Source of the DNA: DASQMT01 sp963827335
GTDB lineage: Bacteria; Actinomycetota; Thermoleophilia; Solirubrobacterales; Solirubrobacteraceae
Assembly (NCBI GenBank): GCA_963827335.1
Contig: CAWHAP010000001.1
Coordinates: 180,099-244,098 of the forward strand
DNA: 64,000 nucleotides
Direction of reading: 5' to 3'
Part shown: piece by piece, positions 51,483 through 61,541 of the stretch
Layout: each line of letters opens with the position of its first letter
Numbering within the stretch: position 1 is the first letter of the stretch
Notes under the pieces: model-generated
Told to the model about the DNA's origin: nothing
Seen by the model: only the letters and a program-made list of their open reading frames with translations
Database searches by the model: none
Made by a program: the position numbers and the translations under genes

Positions 51483-51796
51483 CCTAGCGCTTCCAGGTCG
51501 CTCCACGAGGCGAGGCGACGCTCCACCCGCACCCCCTGGGGGAAGCGCGCGTCGAGGGCGCGCACGATGGCGTCGGCGGCGTCCTCGCAGCCGCCCGCGG
51601 AGCGCCCGGCGAGGGCGACCGCGAGCGTCGAGCGCTGCCACGAGTCCTGGTGGCCGACCTCGGCCACCGACGCTCCCATCCGCTGCCGCAGATGGGCCTT
51701 CACGCTGTTGAGCTCGGCGCGCTTGGCCTTCAAGGAGCCGCTCTCGGGAAAGAAGAGGTGGACGTGGAGGAGTGCGAAGTACGAACGATCGGACAA
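51479..51796 (-). CDS. ylxP: YlxP-like protein (DUF503)
   Basis: The 105-residue DUF503 protein shows the family blocks LHVHLFFPESGSLKAKRAELNSVKAHLRQR and VAEVGHQDSWQRSTLAVALAG. Members lie between infB and rbfA in many Gram-positive bacteria and are thought to aid ribosome assembly; the molecular role is unclear. TTG at 51796 is the only reasonable start. It follows infB by 52 bases. Confidence 0.9.
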   Translation of the reverse strand: MSDRSYFALLHVHLFFPESGSLKAKRAELNSVKAHLRQRMGASVAEVGHQDSWQRSTLAVALAGRSAGGCEDAADAIVRALDARFPQGVRVERRLASWSDLEALG

Positions 51797-51811
51797 CGGT
51801 TTCGCCTGCCG

Positions 51812-51844
51812 GGCCTGCGCTCGTTCCTCGCTACGGCCTTCGGC
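51812..51844. repeat. GC-rich dispersed-type repeat between infB and ylxP
   Basis: On the minus strand this segment reads GCCGAAGGCC, GTAGCGAGGAACGAG, CGCAGGCC. It is flanked by infB and ylxP in the only sizeable gap of this stretch. The pattern resembles short dispersed repeats seen in high-GC genomes and shares GCCGAAGGCC/GAGGCC features with the palindromes in truB and nrnA, but the relation is loose. Confidence 0.35.
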
Positions 51845-51848
51845 GACG

Positions 51849-54145
<2,297 letters not shown>

Positions 54146-54173
<28 letters not shown>

Positions 54174-54471
54174 GTCTGTGTCAATTCTACGATCTCTTGC
54201 GATATGGACACCGGCCCTCGCAGGGCGCGATGGAATCCGCGGCGGGCGACGGCGGTCCGCCAGCAATCCTGGGTCTCGTGCAGCCAGGCACCGCGACCGG
54301 GGAGCCTGGTCAGGGGGTCGGGCACGAGCGCCCCGTCTACGTTAGCGAAGCGGAGCAGCTCCGAGCGGGGCGCGCGCGCTCCGCACCCTACGCAGTGCCG
54401 TATCGGCGGGGCTGGGCCGGTGCGGACTTCGTCCGCTTCCCCGGCCCGCGGCCTGCGGCCGCCTGTGTCAT
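54146..54471 (-). pseudogene. ylxR: ylxR (RNA-binding YlxR/RnpM family), broken or lacking a normal start
   Basis: Between nusA and infB one minus-strand frame encodes an unmistakable YlxR: RHCVGCGARAPRSELLRF, VDGALVPDPLTRLPGRGAWL and TAVARRGFHRALRGP, ending at 54146 inside infB. That frame has no ATG, GTG or TTG before the RHCVGC motif; only an ATA at 54403 is in place. A second frame starts with ATG at 54471, overlapping the nusA stop (TGATG), and runs basic for 27 codons to 54388. Joining the two needs a one-base shift near a CCCC run (about 54408-54411). So the gene is frameshifted, a sequencing error, or uses a rare start. GC at third positions is lower (about 82%) than in neighbours. 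Confidence 0.75.
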
Positions 54472-55745
54472 CAGGCCCCGACGACGTCGGTGTCCTTGTG
54501 GGCCAGCGCCTGGTGGGCGTCGAGGCCGCAGTAGCGCGAGCCGGGGAGCGCCGCGTTCGGGCAGCGCCGGCCGTTGCCGAGGATGGCGGCGCAGCGGCCG
54601 CCGGCCTCCTCCTCCTCGCCGTAGCCCGTGTCCTGCTCCTCCTTGGCGAACTCGGTCTCCGAGCGGATGTCGACGCGCCAACCGGTGAGGCGGGCGGCGA
54701 GCCGGGCGTTCTGGCCCTCGCGCCCGATCGCCAGCGAGAGCTGGTCGTCCGGGACGATCACCGTGGCCTGTCGGTTCTCGTCGTCGACGAGCACCTCGCG
54801 CACGCGTGCGGGGCTCAGCGCCTTGGCGACGAACCGGGCGGGCTCGTCGTTGTAGGGGATGATGTCGATCTTCTCGCCGCGCAGCTCGGACACGACCATG
54901 CGCACGCGCGAGCCGCGGGGACCGACGCAGGCGCCGACCGGGTCGACGCCGTCGGCGTGCGACACGACGGCGATCTTCGACCGGTAGCCGGGTTCGCGTG
55001 CCACGTTGGTGATCTCCACCAGCCCGTCGGCGATCTCCGGCACCTCGAGCTCGAACAGCTTCTTGATCAGCTCCGGATCGCGGCGGCTGACGATGATGCT
55101 CGGGCCGCGGGTCGAGGAGGACACCTCCTTGATGACCGCCTTGACGCGCTGGGAGTGGTCGTAGCGCTCGCCGTCGACCTGCTCGGACTTCGGCAGCAGC
55201 GCCTCCACGCGCTCGCGCAGCTGCACGAGCGTGTAGCGGGAGTCCGACTGCTGCACGATGCCGGTGATCAGCTCGCCGACGCGGTCCTGGTACTCCTCGA
55301 ACATCATGTCGCGCTCCGCCTCGCGGATGCGCTGCAGGATGACCTGCTTGGCGGTCTGGGCGGCGATCCGGCCGAAGTCGTCCGGCGTGACGTCGCGCTT
55401 CTCGATCTGGTCCTCGAACTCCGCCAGCCGCGACTGCGCGATCTCCGGCGCCTCGGGGATGATGACCTCGCCCGTCTCCGGGTCCACGCGGCGCTCGAGC
55501 TCGCCGGTGGCGAGCTCCTCGGCCTCGTCGAGCAGCTGATCCTCCAGGTCCTCGGGCAGGATCAGCTCCTCGACGCGGTACTCGCCGAGGTCGGGATCGA
55601 GGTGCACGCGCGCGTAGCGCACGGCGCCGGGCTGCTTCTTGTACGCGGACAGCAGCGCGTCCTCGAGGGCGGTGATGAGCTTCTCCTCGGAGATGCCCTT
55701 CTCCCGGGCGAGGGCGCGGACGGCCTCGACGATCTCTTGTGACAT
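54471..55745 (-). CDS. nusA: Transcription termination/antitermination factor NusA with zinc-finger-like tail
   Basis: The 424-residue NusA controls pausing, termination and antitermination. It has the N-terminal polymerase-binding domain (1-125), S1 (about 135-200) and two KH domains (about 205-345, RVKAVIKEVSSSTRGPSIIVSRRDPELIKKLF, CVGPRGSRVRMVV, LAIGREGQNARLAARLTGW). The last 45 residues are unusual: CAAILGNGRRC, then GSRYCGLDAH, a C-x8-C-x10-C-x4-H arrangement that looks like a small zinc site. Standard NusA lacks this tail. ATG at 55745 lies five bases after rimP. The stop overlaps the ylxR start codon candidate. Confidence 0.96.
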   Translation of the reverse strand: MSQEIVEAVRALAREKGISEEKLITALEDALLSAYKKQPGAVRYARVHLDPDLGEYRVEELILPEDLEDQLLDEAEELATGELERRVDPETGEVIIPEAPEIAQSRLAEFEDQIEKRDVTPDDFGRIAAQTAKQVILQRIREAERDMMFEEYQDRVGELITGIVQQSDSRYTLVQLRERVEALLPKSEQVDGERYDHSQRVKAVIKEVSSSTRGPSIIVSRRDPELIKKLFELEVPEIADGLVEITNVAREPGYRSKIAVVSHADGVDPVGACVGPRGSRVRMVVSELRGEKIDIIPYNDEPARFVAKALSPARVREVLVDDENRQATVIVPDDQLSLAIGREGQNARLAARLTGWRVDIRSETEFAKEEQDTGYGEEEEAGGRCAAILGNGRRCPNAALPGSRYCGLDAHQALAHKDTDVVGA

Positions 55746-55749
55746 CGCT

Positions 55750-56166
55750 TCAGTCCCCCACGAGATTCGATCGTTGGATGTCGGCGTAGGCGATCGACAC
55801 CACGCCGGTGTCGGCGGCGACGGTGACCGTGTCGTCCGTGGCACCGATGAGCTCGCCGGTGAAGCTGGTGCGCCCCTCGTGGCGGCCGCGCGTGCGCACC
55901 CGCGCGCGCCGGCCCACGTATCGCCGGAAGTGGTCGGGCTTCGAGAGCGGCCGCTCGGGCCCCGGCGAGGAGACCTCGAGGCCGTAGCGCTCCCGCACCT
56001 CCGGCAGCAGCTTCGTGATCCGCTCGCAGAGCTCGAGCGTGACGCCCTTCGGATGGTCGATGAAGAGCCGCACGAGCCTGCCGCCCACGACCTCCGCGAG
56101 CAGCACCTCCACCTCCGGCTCAGCCTCTGCCAGCCGGGCCTCGATGTCGGCCTGTATCGCGCTCAT
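55750..56166 (-). CDS. rimP: Ribosome maturation factor RimP
   Basis: The 138-residue RimP assists 30S assembly. Typical blocks are VRLFIDHPKGVTLELCERITKLLPEV, YGLEVSSPGPERPLSKPDHFRRYVGRRARV and a C-terminal SH3-like part. ATG at 56166 has GGAGAAGAG upstream. A GTG at 56220 in the same frame would add 18 residues encoded by the terminator hairpin, which seems unlikely. It heads the rimP-nusA-ylxR-infB operon. Confidence 0.93.
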   Translation of the reverse strand: MSAIQADIEARLAEAEPEVEVLLAEVVGGRLVRLFIDHPKGVTLELCERITKLLPEVRERYGLEVSSPGPERPLSKPDHFRRYVGRRARVRTRGRHEGRTSFTGELIGATDDTVTVAADTGVVSIAYADIQRSNLVGD

Positions 56167-56188
56167 GGGTTCGCTCTTCTCCAACAAA

Positions 56189-56210
56189 AAAGCGGGCGAG
56201 CGCCCGCTTT
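56189..56210 (-). terminator. Rho-independent terminator in the rimP leader (putative attenuator)
   Basis: On the minus strand AAAGCGGGCG (56210-56201) pairs perfectly with CGCCCGCTTT (56198-56189) and is followed directly by a T-run (TTTTTT to 56186). It sits only about 23 bases upstream of the rimP ATG and downstream of a good promoter, so it lies in the operon leader. GCTTTC at 56244-56239 can pair with GAAAGC at 56211-56206, which would open the terminator stem. That makes alternative structures, the mark of attenuation. Confidence 0.75.
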
Positions 56211-56253
56211 CAAAAACCACGGCCCCACCGGGGGTCGCGAAAGCTGTGAGAAC

Positions 56254-56283
56254 GTTATAGCACCGGTCGGGGGCATGCGTGAA
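56254..56283 (-). promoter_or_regulatory. Promoter of rimP-nusA-infB operon
   Basis: On the minus strand TTCACG (56283-56278), an 18-base spacer and TATAAC (56259-56254) give a plausible vegetative promoter. The start would be near 56247, about 80 bases before the rimP ATG, and the leader would contain the terminator hairpin. Confidence 0.6.
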
Positions 56284-56301
56284 GGGCGGGCGGGAACCCG
56301 A

Positions 56302-56664
56302 TCACGCGGCCGCGTCGCGGGCCCGATCGCGGTAGATCCGGTAGTCGCGGCGGTCCGGTCGCAGGTTCGCGGCGAGCACGAGCGGCTTGCGGGCGTCGGC
56401 CGGCCGGCCGGACTCCATCAGGGCGCGTCCGAGACAGAACAGCGCGTAGTCGTTCGTGGGCGCGCGCTCGACCACCGCCTGGAACTCCACGACCGCCTCC
56501 TCGAACTGCCGCGAGCGGAAGTACGCGCGCCCGAGCGCCTCGCGGATCGACGTCTTCTCGGGCTCCTTCGCGGCCGCTTTCTTCAGCGGGACGGTCGCCT
56601 GCTGGAAGTCGCCCGACTCGAGCAGGGCGGTCCCCTTCTGGAACAGCTCGTAGACGTCGTCCAT
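56302..56664 (-). CDS. Tetratricopeptide-repeat protein
   Basis: The 120-residue protein is built of about three TPR helix pairs (ELFQKGTALLESGDFQQATVPLKKAAAKEP; IREALGRAYFRSRQFEEAVVEFQAVVERAP; ALFCLGRALMESGRPADARKPLVLAANLRP). It is likely a cytoplasmic protein-binding adaptor; the partner is unknown. The ATG starts MDDVYELFQKG. It lies upstream of the rimP promoter and points the same way, so some of its transcripts could run into the rimP leader. Confidence 0.88.
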   Translation of the reverse strand: MDDVYELFQKGTALLESGDFQQATVPLKKAAAKEPEKTSIREALGRAYFRSRQFEEAVVEFQAVVERAPTNDYALFCLGRALMESGRPADARKPLVLAANLRPDRRDYRIYRDRARDAAA

Positions 56665-56703
56665 CCGGGTCCAGTGTAGGCCCGATCGCGCTCCGCCGTC
56701 CCG

Positions 56704-56955
56704 TCACGCGGCGATCCGCGGCGCGTGCAGCTCCGCCACGTCGCGCACCTCCACGAGCGCCGCGAGCCGCGCGGCCAGGCCGCGCCCGTGGCGCTCGTCG
56801 ACCTCGAGCTCGAGGTCGATGCGCGCCCAGCCGCGGTGCTGGGCGCGGCCGTAGCGCAGCCCGACGACGTCGGCCCTTCGGCGCAGGCACAAGCCGGTCA
56901 CGCGCAGGAGGGTCTCGGGCCGGTCGTCGACCAGGAGCGAGAACTGACGGGTCAT
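56704..56955 (-). CDS. ACT-domain protein, IlvM-like acetolactate synthase small subunit
   Basis: The 83-residue protein is a single ACT domain. It resembles E. coli IlvM in length and pattern: RPETLLRVTGLCLRRRADVVGLRYG, then ARIDLELEVDERHGRGLAARLAALVEVRDVAEL. Such subunits activate acetolactate synthase and bind branched-chain amino acids. The catalytic subunit gene is not in the window. AAGGGAG precedes the ATG. A short open frame ending in Ile/Val codons and a hairpin lie in the 100-180 bases upstream, as expected for an ilv leader. A different ACT-type regulator is possible. Confidence 0.8.
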   Translation of the reverse strand: MTRQFSLLVDDRPETLLRVTGLCLRRRADVVGLRYGRAQHRGWARIDLELEVDERHGRGLAARLAALVEVRDVAELHAPRIAA

Positions 56956-57004
56956 GGGAACTCCCTTCCGTCCGTCCGTGCCCGCGGTGCCGCGCCGCCA
57001 CCCA

Positions 57005-57022
57005 CGGTCCCGAGCGGACCGT
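57005..57022 (-). promoter_or_regulatory. Hairpin in the leader of the IlvM-like gene
   Basis: On the minus strand ACGGTCC and GGACCGT form a 7-bp stem with a short loop, about halfway between the leader peptide stop (57057) and the ACT gene start (56955). GGGCCTG and CAGGTCC further upstream (about 57053-57026) can form a competing stem. No T-run follows, so control by translation blocking or Rho is as likely as classical termination. Confidence 0.4.
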
Positions 57023-57056
57023 CGTGGACCTGTGGCGCGCGGTGCGTGCCCAGGCC

Positions 57057-57137
57057 CTAGGTGGCAATGACGATGGTGCGGCAGGCGGCGTCGATCGAGC
57101 TGCTGCGGAGCGCTGCGATCGTGGCCGGGCCGGTCAT
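57057..57137 (-). CDS. Putative 26-residue leader peptide (ilv-type attenuation)
   Basis: A 26-codon frame from ATG 57137 to TAG 57057 ends in the residues RTIVIAT, with codons ATC, GTC and the locally rare ATT for Ile and Val. A strong promoter (TTGACC-N18-TACCCT) ends eight bases before the ATG, so the transcript would begin almost at the start codon. The IlvM-like gene starts about 100 bases downstream, with a hairpin in between. This matches leader-peptide attenuation of branched-chain amino acid genes in actinobacteria. It is inferred from layout; the peptide has no homology evidence. Confidence 0.55.
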   Translation of the reverse strand: MTGPATIAALRSSSIDAACRTIVIAT

Positions 57138-57145
57138 CGCGACCG

Positions 57146-57175
57146 AGGGTACGGGACGCGGCCGCCGCCGGTCAA
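57146..57175 (-). promoter_or_regulatory. Promoter of leader peptide and IlvM-like gene
   Basis: On the minus strand TTGACC (57175-57170), an 18-base spacer and TACCCT (57151-57146) form a near-consensus promoter. Transcription would begin about one or two bases before the leader peptide ATG at 57137, so the message is essentially leaderless. Confidence 0.65.
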
Positions 57176-57186
57176 GCCGGGCGCGC

Positions 57187-59400
57187 TCAGTCGCGCCGCG
57201 GCGGCAGGGCCCACCACGCGCGCAGCGTGCCCGCGTCGCGCGCGAGCGCCGCGCGCAGCCCGCGGCGCTGCTCGGCCGTGGGCGCCGCCGGGCGGCCGGA
57301 GTAGCGCTGCTCGCGCAGGGCGCGCACGTAGCCCGCCGCACCCGGCCAGCCGGCGAACGTCCGCTCCATCGACGAGAGCGTCGTGCCGGGGGCGGCGTCG
57401 TAGCGCGCCCGGCGCAGCGCGCGCTCGAAGTCGGCCATCGGCCGCAGCGCGACCGGCGGGCGCAGCCGGCGCCGGCGCCGCATGACGAAGGCGCCGCCCG
57501 CGAGGGCCAGGAACGCCGCGCCGCCGCCGATCCCGTAGGTGACCGGGCTCGTCCCCGAGTCCTCGGCCAGCGCGCGGCCGCTCTCGAGGTCGCCGAGGCG
57601 CTCGCCGCCGAGGTCCGGCGCGCCGGCCGAGCCGCCGTCGCCGCCCAGCTCGCCCTCGTCGGGCTGCGCGCGCGGCGGCGCGCTCGCGGGCGTCGGGTCG
57701 CGCGTGACCCAGCCGTACTCGGGGAACCAGACCTCGACCCAGGAGTGGGCGTCGAGGTCGCGCACGACGTACTCGCGCTGCTTCTCGTCGAACGAGCCGG
57801 TGGTGAAGCCGGTGGCCACGCGCGCCGGGATGCCGCCCATCCGGAGCAGCAGCGCCTCGGCGCCGGAGAACTGCTGGCAGAAGCCGATCTTCGCGTCGAA
57901 CAGGAACCCGTCGAGCGTCTCGGCCGTGGCCGGCGGCTGCTCGGAGTACGCGTAGCCGTCGCGGAGGTGGGCCTCCACGCGCTGGACGTACTCGAACGGG
58001 CTCTCCGCGCCCTCGCGCAGCTCGCGCGACAGCGCCCACGTGCGGGCGAGCTCGGAGCGGCCGAGCTCGGGCGACGCGTCGCCGAGCGGACCGCCGAAGC
58101 GCTCGGCCTCGGGCTCCGCGTCGTCGATCCCCCAGAACGGGAACCCGACCCGGATCTGCACCTGGCGGGTGCCGTCGTCGCGCCGGCGCTGGGGCAGCAG
58201 CACCGAGGTGTAGCTGCGCAGCCAGTCGGCGTAGTCCGTGCTCGTGGCGCGCAGCTGCCGGTCGCTGGGCAGCGGCGAGTAGACGTCGGCCTGGTAGGAG
58301 TCGCCGCGGCCGAGGCCGCCTGCCGAGCTGAACACGCCGCCGCCGATCGGATAGCCGCCGTCCATGCCCACGATGTCGGTGGTGATGCCCGCTCCGAGGA
58401 AGGTGTCCGTCTGCAGGTTGCGCAGCGTGACCGTGATCCGCTGCGACCAGCGGGCGTAGCCCTCGGCGGCGAGCGGCAGCTGCTGGGTCGGGCGCTCGCC
58501 GCGCGAACGCGGGTCGCGGCGCCAGGCGAGCCCGTCGAACAGGTCGAGATCGGCGGCCTTCCAGTAGGCGGGGAAGCGCGCCTTGACGCGGAGCAGCTCG
58601 CGGCCGTCGCGCGGCCAGTCGAGCGGGCTGTAGTCGTGGTCCCAGGAGAAGGTCACCGTCTTCGTGCCGGCGGTCTCGAGCGCCCAGCTCTCGTAGTCGA
58701 ACCATGGCTCGCGCTTGTCCAGCGCCGGCGCGGCGGCCAGGGCGAGCACGGCGACGGCGAGCGCGCCGGCGCCGGCGGCGGGGACGTCGGAGGTCCGCAG
58801 CTTCTCGAGCCGCAGGAAGGCGAGCAGCAGGAGCGCGAGCGCCGCGCCGCGCAGGAACTCGCCCTCGAAGTCGAGCACGACGGCCGGGACGACGTAGAGC
58901 GTGACGAGGGCGAGCACGGCAGCGGCCGGGAAGCCGGTGCCGCTGCGCCGCGGCCAGAACGCGAGCAGCGCGGCGGCCGCGACGAGCAGCGTGCCGCCGG
59001 TCACCATCACCGTCCGCGTCCACTCGTCGAGGCCGCGGTAGGGCACGCGCACGCCGGGCAGCGCCTCGAGCCCCCGCCCCACGCCGGCGAACAGGTCGCC
59101 CCACCGGTCGGGCCGCAGGTACTCGTCGGCGATGCCGCCGGCGAGCAGGCCGAGCGCGAGGGCGGCGAGCGCGACCACCGCGGCGGCCACCGCGCGCAGC
59201 GGACCGCGCAGCCGCGCCGCCCCGAGCAGGGCGGGCACGACGAGCGCCGCGATCCCGACCGCCTGCCACGCGCGGGCGGGCTCGGAGGGCTCGAGCAGCG
59301 CCATCCAGTGCAGCCCGGCGAAGGCAGCGAACCCCAGCAGGACGAGGCCCCGGACGGGCCCGAGCGGCAGCGCGGGATCGTCCGCGGCCGCGCGCACCAC
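57187..59400 (-). CDS. Membrane transglutaminase-like protein
   Basis: The 737-residue protein has about six N-terminal membrane helices (to about residue 225), a large extracytoplasmic part, a transglutaminase-like core with Cys in IGFCQQFSGAEALLLR (about 505), His in LDAHSWVEVWFPEYGW (about 552) and Asp in TRDPTP (about 566), then one more helix (about 620-640) and a cytoplasmic DUF4129-like tail. GTG at 59400 is the first normal start. It belongs to the widespread MoxR-DUF58-transglutaminase set, whose role is thought to be envelope or protein maturation; substrates are unknown. Confidence 0.92.
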   Translation of the reverse strand: MVRAAADDPALPLGPVRGLVLLGFAAFAGLHWMALLEPSEPARAWQAVGIAALVVPALLGAARLRGPLRAVAAAVVALAALALGLLAGGIADEYLRPDRWGDLFAGVGRGLEALPGVRVPYRGLDEWTRTVMVTGGTLLVAAAALLAFWPRRSGTGFPAAAVLALVTLYVVPAVVLDFEGEFLRGAALALLLLAFLRLEKLRTSDVPAAGAGALAVAVLALAAAPALDKREPWFDYESWALETAGTKTVTFSWDHDYSPLDWPRDGRELLRVKARFPAYWKAADLDLFDGLAWRRDPRSRGERPTQQLPLAAEGYARWSQRITVTLRNLQTDTFLGAGITTDIVGMDGGYPIGGGVFSSAGGLGRGDSYQADVYSPLPSDRQLRATSTDYADWLRSYTSVLLPQRRRDDGTRQVQIRVGFPFWGIDDAEPEAERFGGPLGDASPELGRSELARTWALSRELREGAESPFEYVQRVEAHLRDGYAYSEQPPATAETLDGFLFDAKIGFCQQFSGAEALLLRMGGIPARVATGFTTGSFDEKQREYVVRDLDAHSWVEVWFPEYGWVTRDPTPASAPPRAQPDEGELGGDGGSAGAPDLGGERLGDLESGRALAEDSGTSPVTYGIGGGAAFLALAGGAFVMRRRRRLRPPVALRPMADFERALRRARYDAAPGTTLSSMERTFAGWPGAAGYVRALREQRYSGRPAAPTAEQRRGLRAALARDAGTLRAWWALPPRRD

Positions 59401-59449
59401 GGGACCCGGCCGGGCTGCGGCGAGCGTGCTCAGGCGGCGGCTCCCCGAG

Positions 59450-60550
59450 TCATGCCGCGCCTCCGACGGCGGCCATGACCGCCGAGCTGCCCGTGCGCCC
59501 GGCGACGAAGCCCTGGCAGCCCGAGACCTCCAGCACCGCGCGGCGGCCCGCGATCATGCCCGGGAGCACGAGCAGGCAGCCGCCCGGCGTACGGCCGAGC
59601 CCGCGCGGCGGGCGGTCGACCACGCGCGCGGCGACGAAGACCACGAGCCCGCGGCGGTTCTGCGCGGCGGCCAGCGCCGGGCCGGCGTGGTCCTCCATGA
59701 GCGCGAGGCGCACGTGCGCCTGCGGCCAGGCCAGCAGGTCCGGCTCGATCGTGACCGCCCGGCGGTCGCCCGGCAGCAGCAGGCCGCACCCGGTCCGCTT
59801 GGCGAAGTGCACCGTCAGCGAGGCGGCGGCGCGCACCGCGGCGTCGAGCGCGTCCTGCGACGCGGGCGCGCGCGGGTCGAGCACCACGAGGGGGCGCGAG
59901 TCGGCCTCGGAGATGAGCTTGCGCTCCATCATCCCGGCGCCGCGCGCCACGCTCGCCCAGTGGATCCGCGACGCGGGCGATCCCTCGCGGTAGGCGCGCA
60001 GCCCGTCGATCTCGGTCTCCGCCGCGGCGATCAGCGCGGCGCGCGCGTGCGCGGTGACGCCCTCGCCGCCCGCCGCGGTCGCGCGCACCGGCGACAGGCG
60101 CGGGAGCACGAGCACCTCGTCGGCGTGCGCGCCGGGCACGATCCGCTGGGCGAGCCCGAACGGGTCGCGGAGCACGAGCGCGGGCGGGGCGAGCAGCCGC
60201 CGGCCACGGCGGCCGAACGTCACCTCCACGCGCACGCGGGCGCGTGAGCGGCCCGCGGTCAGGCGCACCGGCTCGGGCAGCAGCGGCTCGTCGATCCAAC
60301 CTGGTGGCAGCGGCAGCCGGCCCCGCAGCACCTCGATCCGGACCGGCAGCGGCTCCTCCTCGACGACGCTGCGCTTGCCGATCGTGCGCACCACGGTGGC
60401 GCCCCAGGCGCCGAGGCCGATCCACACGGCGGCGCCCGCCCCGAGCAGGAGCAGCGCGGCGCCGGTCACATAGAGCGGCTCGGCGTCGAACGTCCCCGCG
60501 ACGAGCAGCAGGAGGAGCCCGAGCGCCGCGCAGCCGATGGCGGAGCGCAC
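59450..60550 (-). CDS. DUF58 membrane protein
   Basis: The 366-residue protein has two membrane helices near the N-terminus (about 5-45), a beta-rich part (VRIEVLRGRLPLPPGWIDEPLLP, VTFGRRGRRLLAPPALVLRDPFGLAQR) and the DUF58 core (GLRAYREGSPASRIHWASVARGAGMMERKL). The core forms a von Willebrand-like fold. It works with the MoxR ATPase encoded just upstream and the transglutaminase downstream. GTG at 60550 has GGAG upstream, and 11 bases separate it from the moxR stop. Confidence 0.92.
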   Translation of the reverse strand: MRSAIGCAALGLLLLLVAGTFDAEPLYVTGAALLLLGAGAAVWIGLGAWGATVVRTIGKRSVVEEEPLPVRIEVLRGRLPLPPGWIDEPLLPEPVRLTAGRSRARVRVEVTFGRRGRRLLAPPALVLRDPFGLAQRIVPGAHADEVLVLPRLSPVRATAAGGEGVTAHARAALIAAAETEIDGLRAYREGSPASRIHWASVARGAGMMERKLISEADSRPLVVLDPRAPASQDALDAAVRAAASLTVHFAKRTGCGLLLPGDRRAVTIEPDLLAWPQAHVRLALMEDHAGPALAAAQNRRGLVVFVAARVVDRPPRGLGRTPGGCLLVLPGMIAGRRAVLEVSGCQGFVAGRTGSSAVMAAVGGAA

Positions 60551-60561
60551 CGGCGGCGCTC

Positions 60562-61533
60562 CTAGAGCGCCGGGGTGGCCGAGACCGCGTCGCGCACGAC
60601 CTCCTCGCGCTCGACCCCCGCGGCCTCGGGCACGAGCATCAGCCGGTGCGAGAGCACCGCGGTCGCGAGCGCCTGGACGTCGTCGGGCAGCGCGTGGTCG
60701 CGGCCGTTGACGAGCGCGTGCGCCTTGGCCGCGCGCAGCAGCATGAGGCCCGCGCGCGGCGACGCCCCGAGCTCGACGCGCGCGTCGTCGCGCGTGTGGC
60801 GGATCAGCGCGACGATGTAGTCGCGCAGCGCGCGCGAGGCGTGCACGCGGCGCGCGGCGTCCTGCGCGGTGAGCACGTCGGTGTGGTCGACGACCGGCTC
60901 GAGGTCGAGCACGCGGTCGCCGCCCTCGTGGCCGGCGAGCATGCTCGCCTCGTCCTCCGAGGACGGGTAGCCCATCGACAGCCGCACCATGAAGCGGTCG
61001 ACCTGCGCCTCGGGCAGCGGGTAGGTGCCCTCGTACTCGACGGGGTTCTGCGTCGCGAAGACCATGAACGGCATGGCGAGCTCGTGCGAGTGCACGTCGA
61101 CGGTCACGTGGCGCTCCTGCATGCACTCGAGCAGGCCGGACTGCGTCTTGGGCGACGCGCGGTTGATCTCGTCGACGAGCACGACGTTGGCGAAGATCGG
61201 GCCCGGGCGGAACTCGAAGCGGCCCTCGCGCTGGTTGTAGACGTTCGTGCCCACGATGTCGGCCGGGAGCAGGTCGGCCGTGCACTGGACGCGCGCGAAC
61301 TGGCAGGCGAGCGTGCGCGAGAGGGCGCGAGCGAGCGCGGTCTTGCCGACCCCGGGATAGTCCTCGACGAGGATGTGGCCCTCGGCGAGGAGCGTCACGA
61401 CGACATGGCGCAGCACGTCGTCGCGCACCTTCACCGCGCGGCGGATGTTCTCCTCGATCGAACGCGCGAAGGCGACCGCGGCCTGGACCTCCTCGGCAGC
61501 GACGGCATCGGGCAGGGGCTCGGTCGGCTCCAT
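60562..61533 (-). CDS. MoxR-family AAA+ ATPase
   Basis: The 323-residue AAA+ chaperone has Walker A EDYPGVGKTALARAL, Walker B ANVVLVDEINRASPKTQSGLLE, sensor 1 VFATQNPVEYEGTYPLPEAQVDRF and the C-terminal lid domain (ASPRAGLMLLRAAKAHALVNGRDHALPDDV). It probably remodels or activates the DUF58/transglutaminase partners. ATG at 61533 has GAAAGG upstream and follows coaBC by eight bases. Confidence 0.94.
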   Translation of the reverse strand: MEPTEPLPDAVAAEEVQAAVAFARSIEENIRRAVKVRDDVLRHVVVTLLAEGHILVEDYPGVGKTALARALSRTLACQFARVQCTADLLPADIVGTNVYNQREGRFEFRPGPIFANVVLVDEINRASPKTQSGLLECMQERHVTVDVHSHELAMPFMVFATQNPVEYEGTYPLPEAQVDRFMVRLSMGYPSSEDEASMLAGHEGGDRVLDLEPVVDHTDVLTAQDAARRVHASRALRDYIVALIRHTRDDARVELGASPRAGLMLLRAAKAHALVNGRDHALPDDVQALATAVLSHRLMLVPEAAGVEREEVVRDAVSATPAL

Positions 61534-61541
61534 GGGGCCTT

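Noticed and set aside
54341..54370. AGCGAAGCGGAGCAGCTCCGAG as another dispersed repeat
   Set aside because: It is part of the YlxR coding frame (SELLRFANV), so the similarity comes from Ser/Glu/Leu/Arg codons.
57061..59478. An 805-codon plus-strand frame opposite the transglutaminase gene
   Set aside because: It is an antisense shadow with repetitive Arg/Gly/Ala content; the catalytic motifs are on the minus strand.
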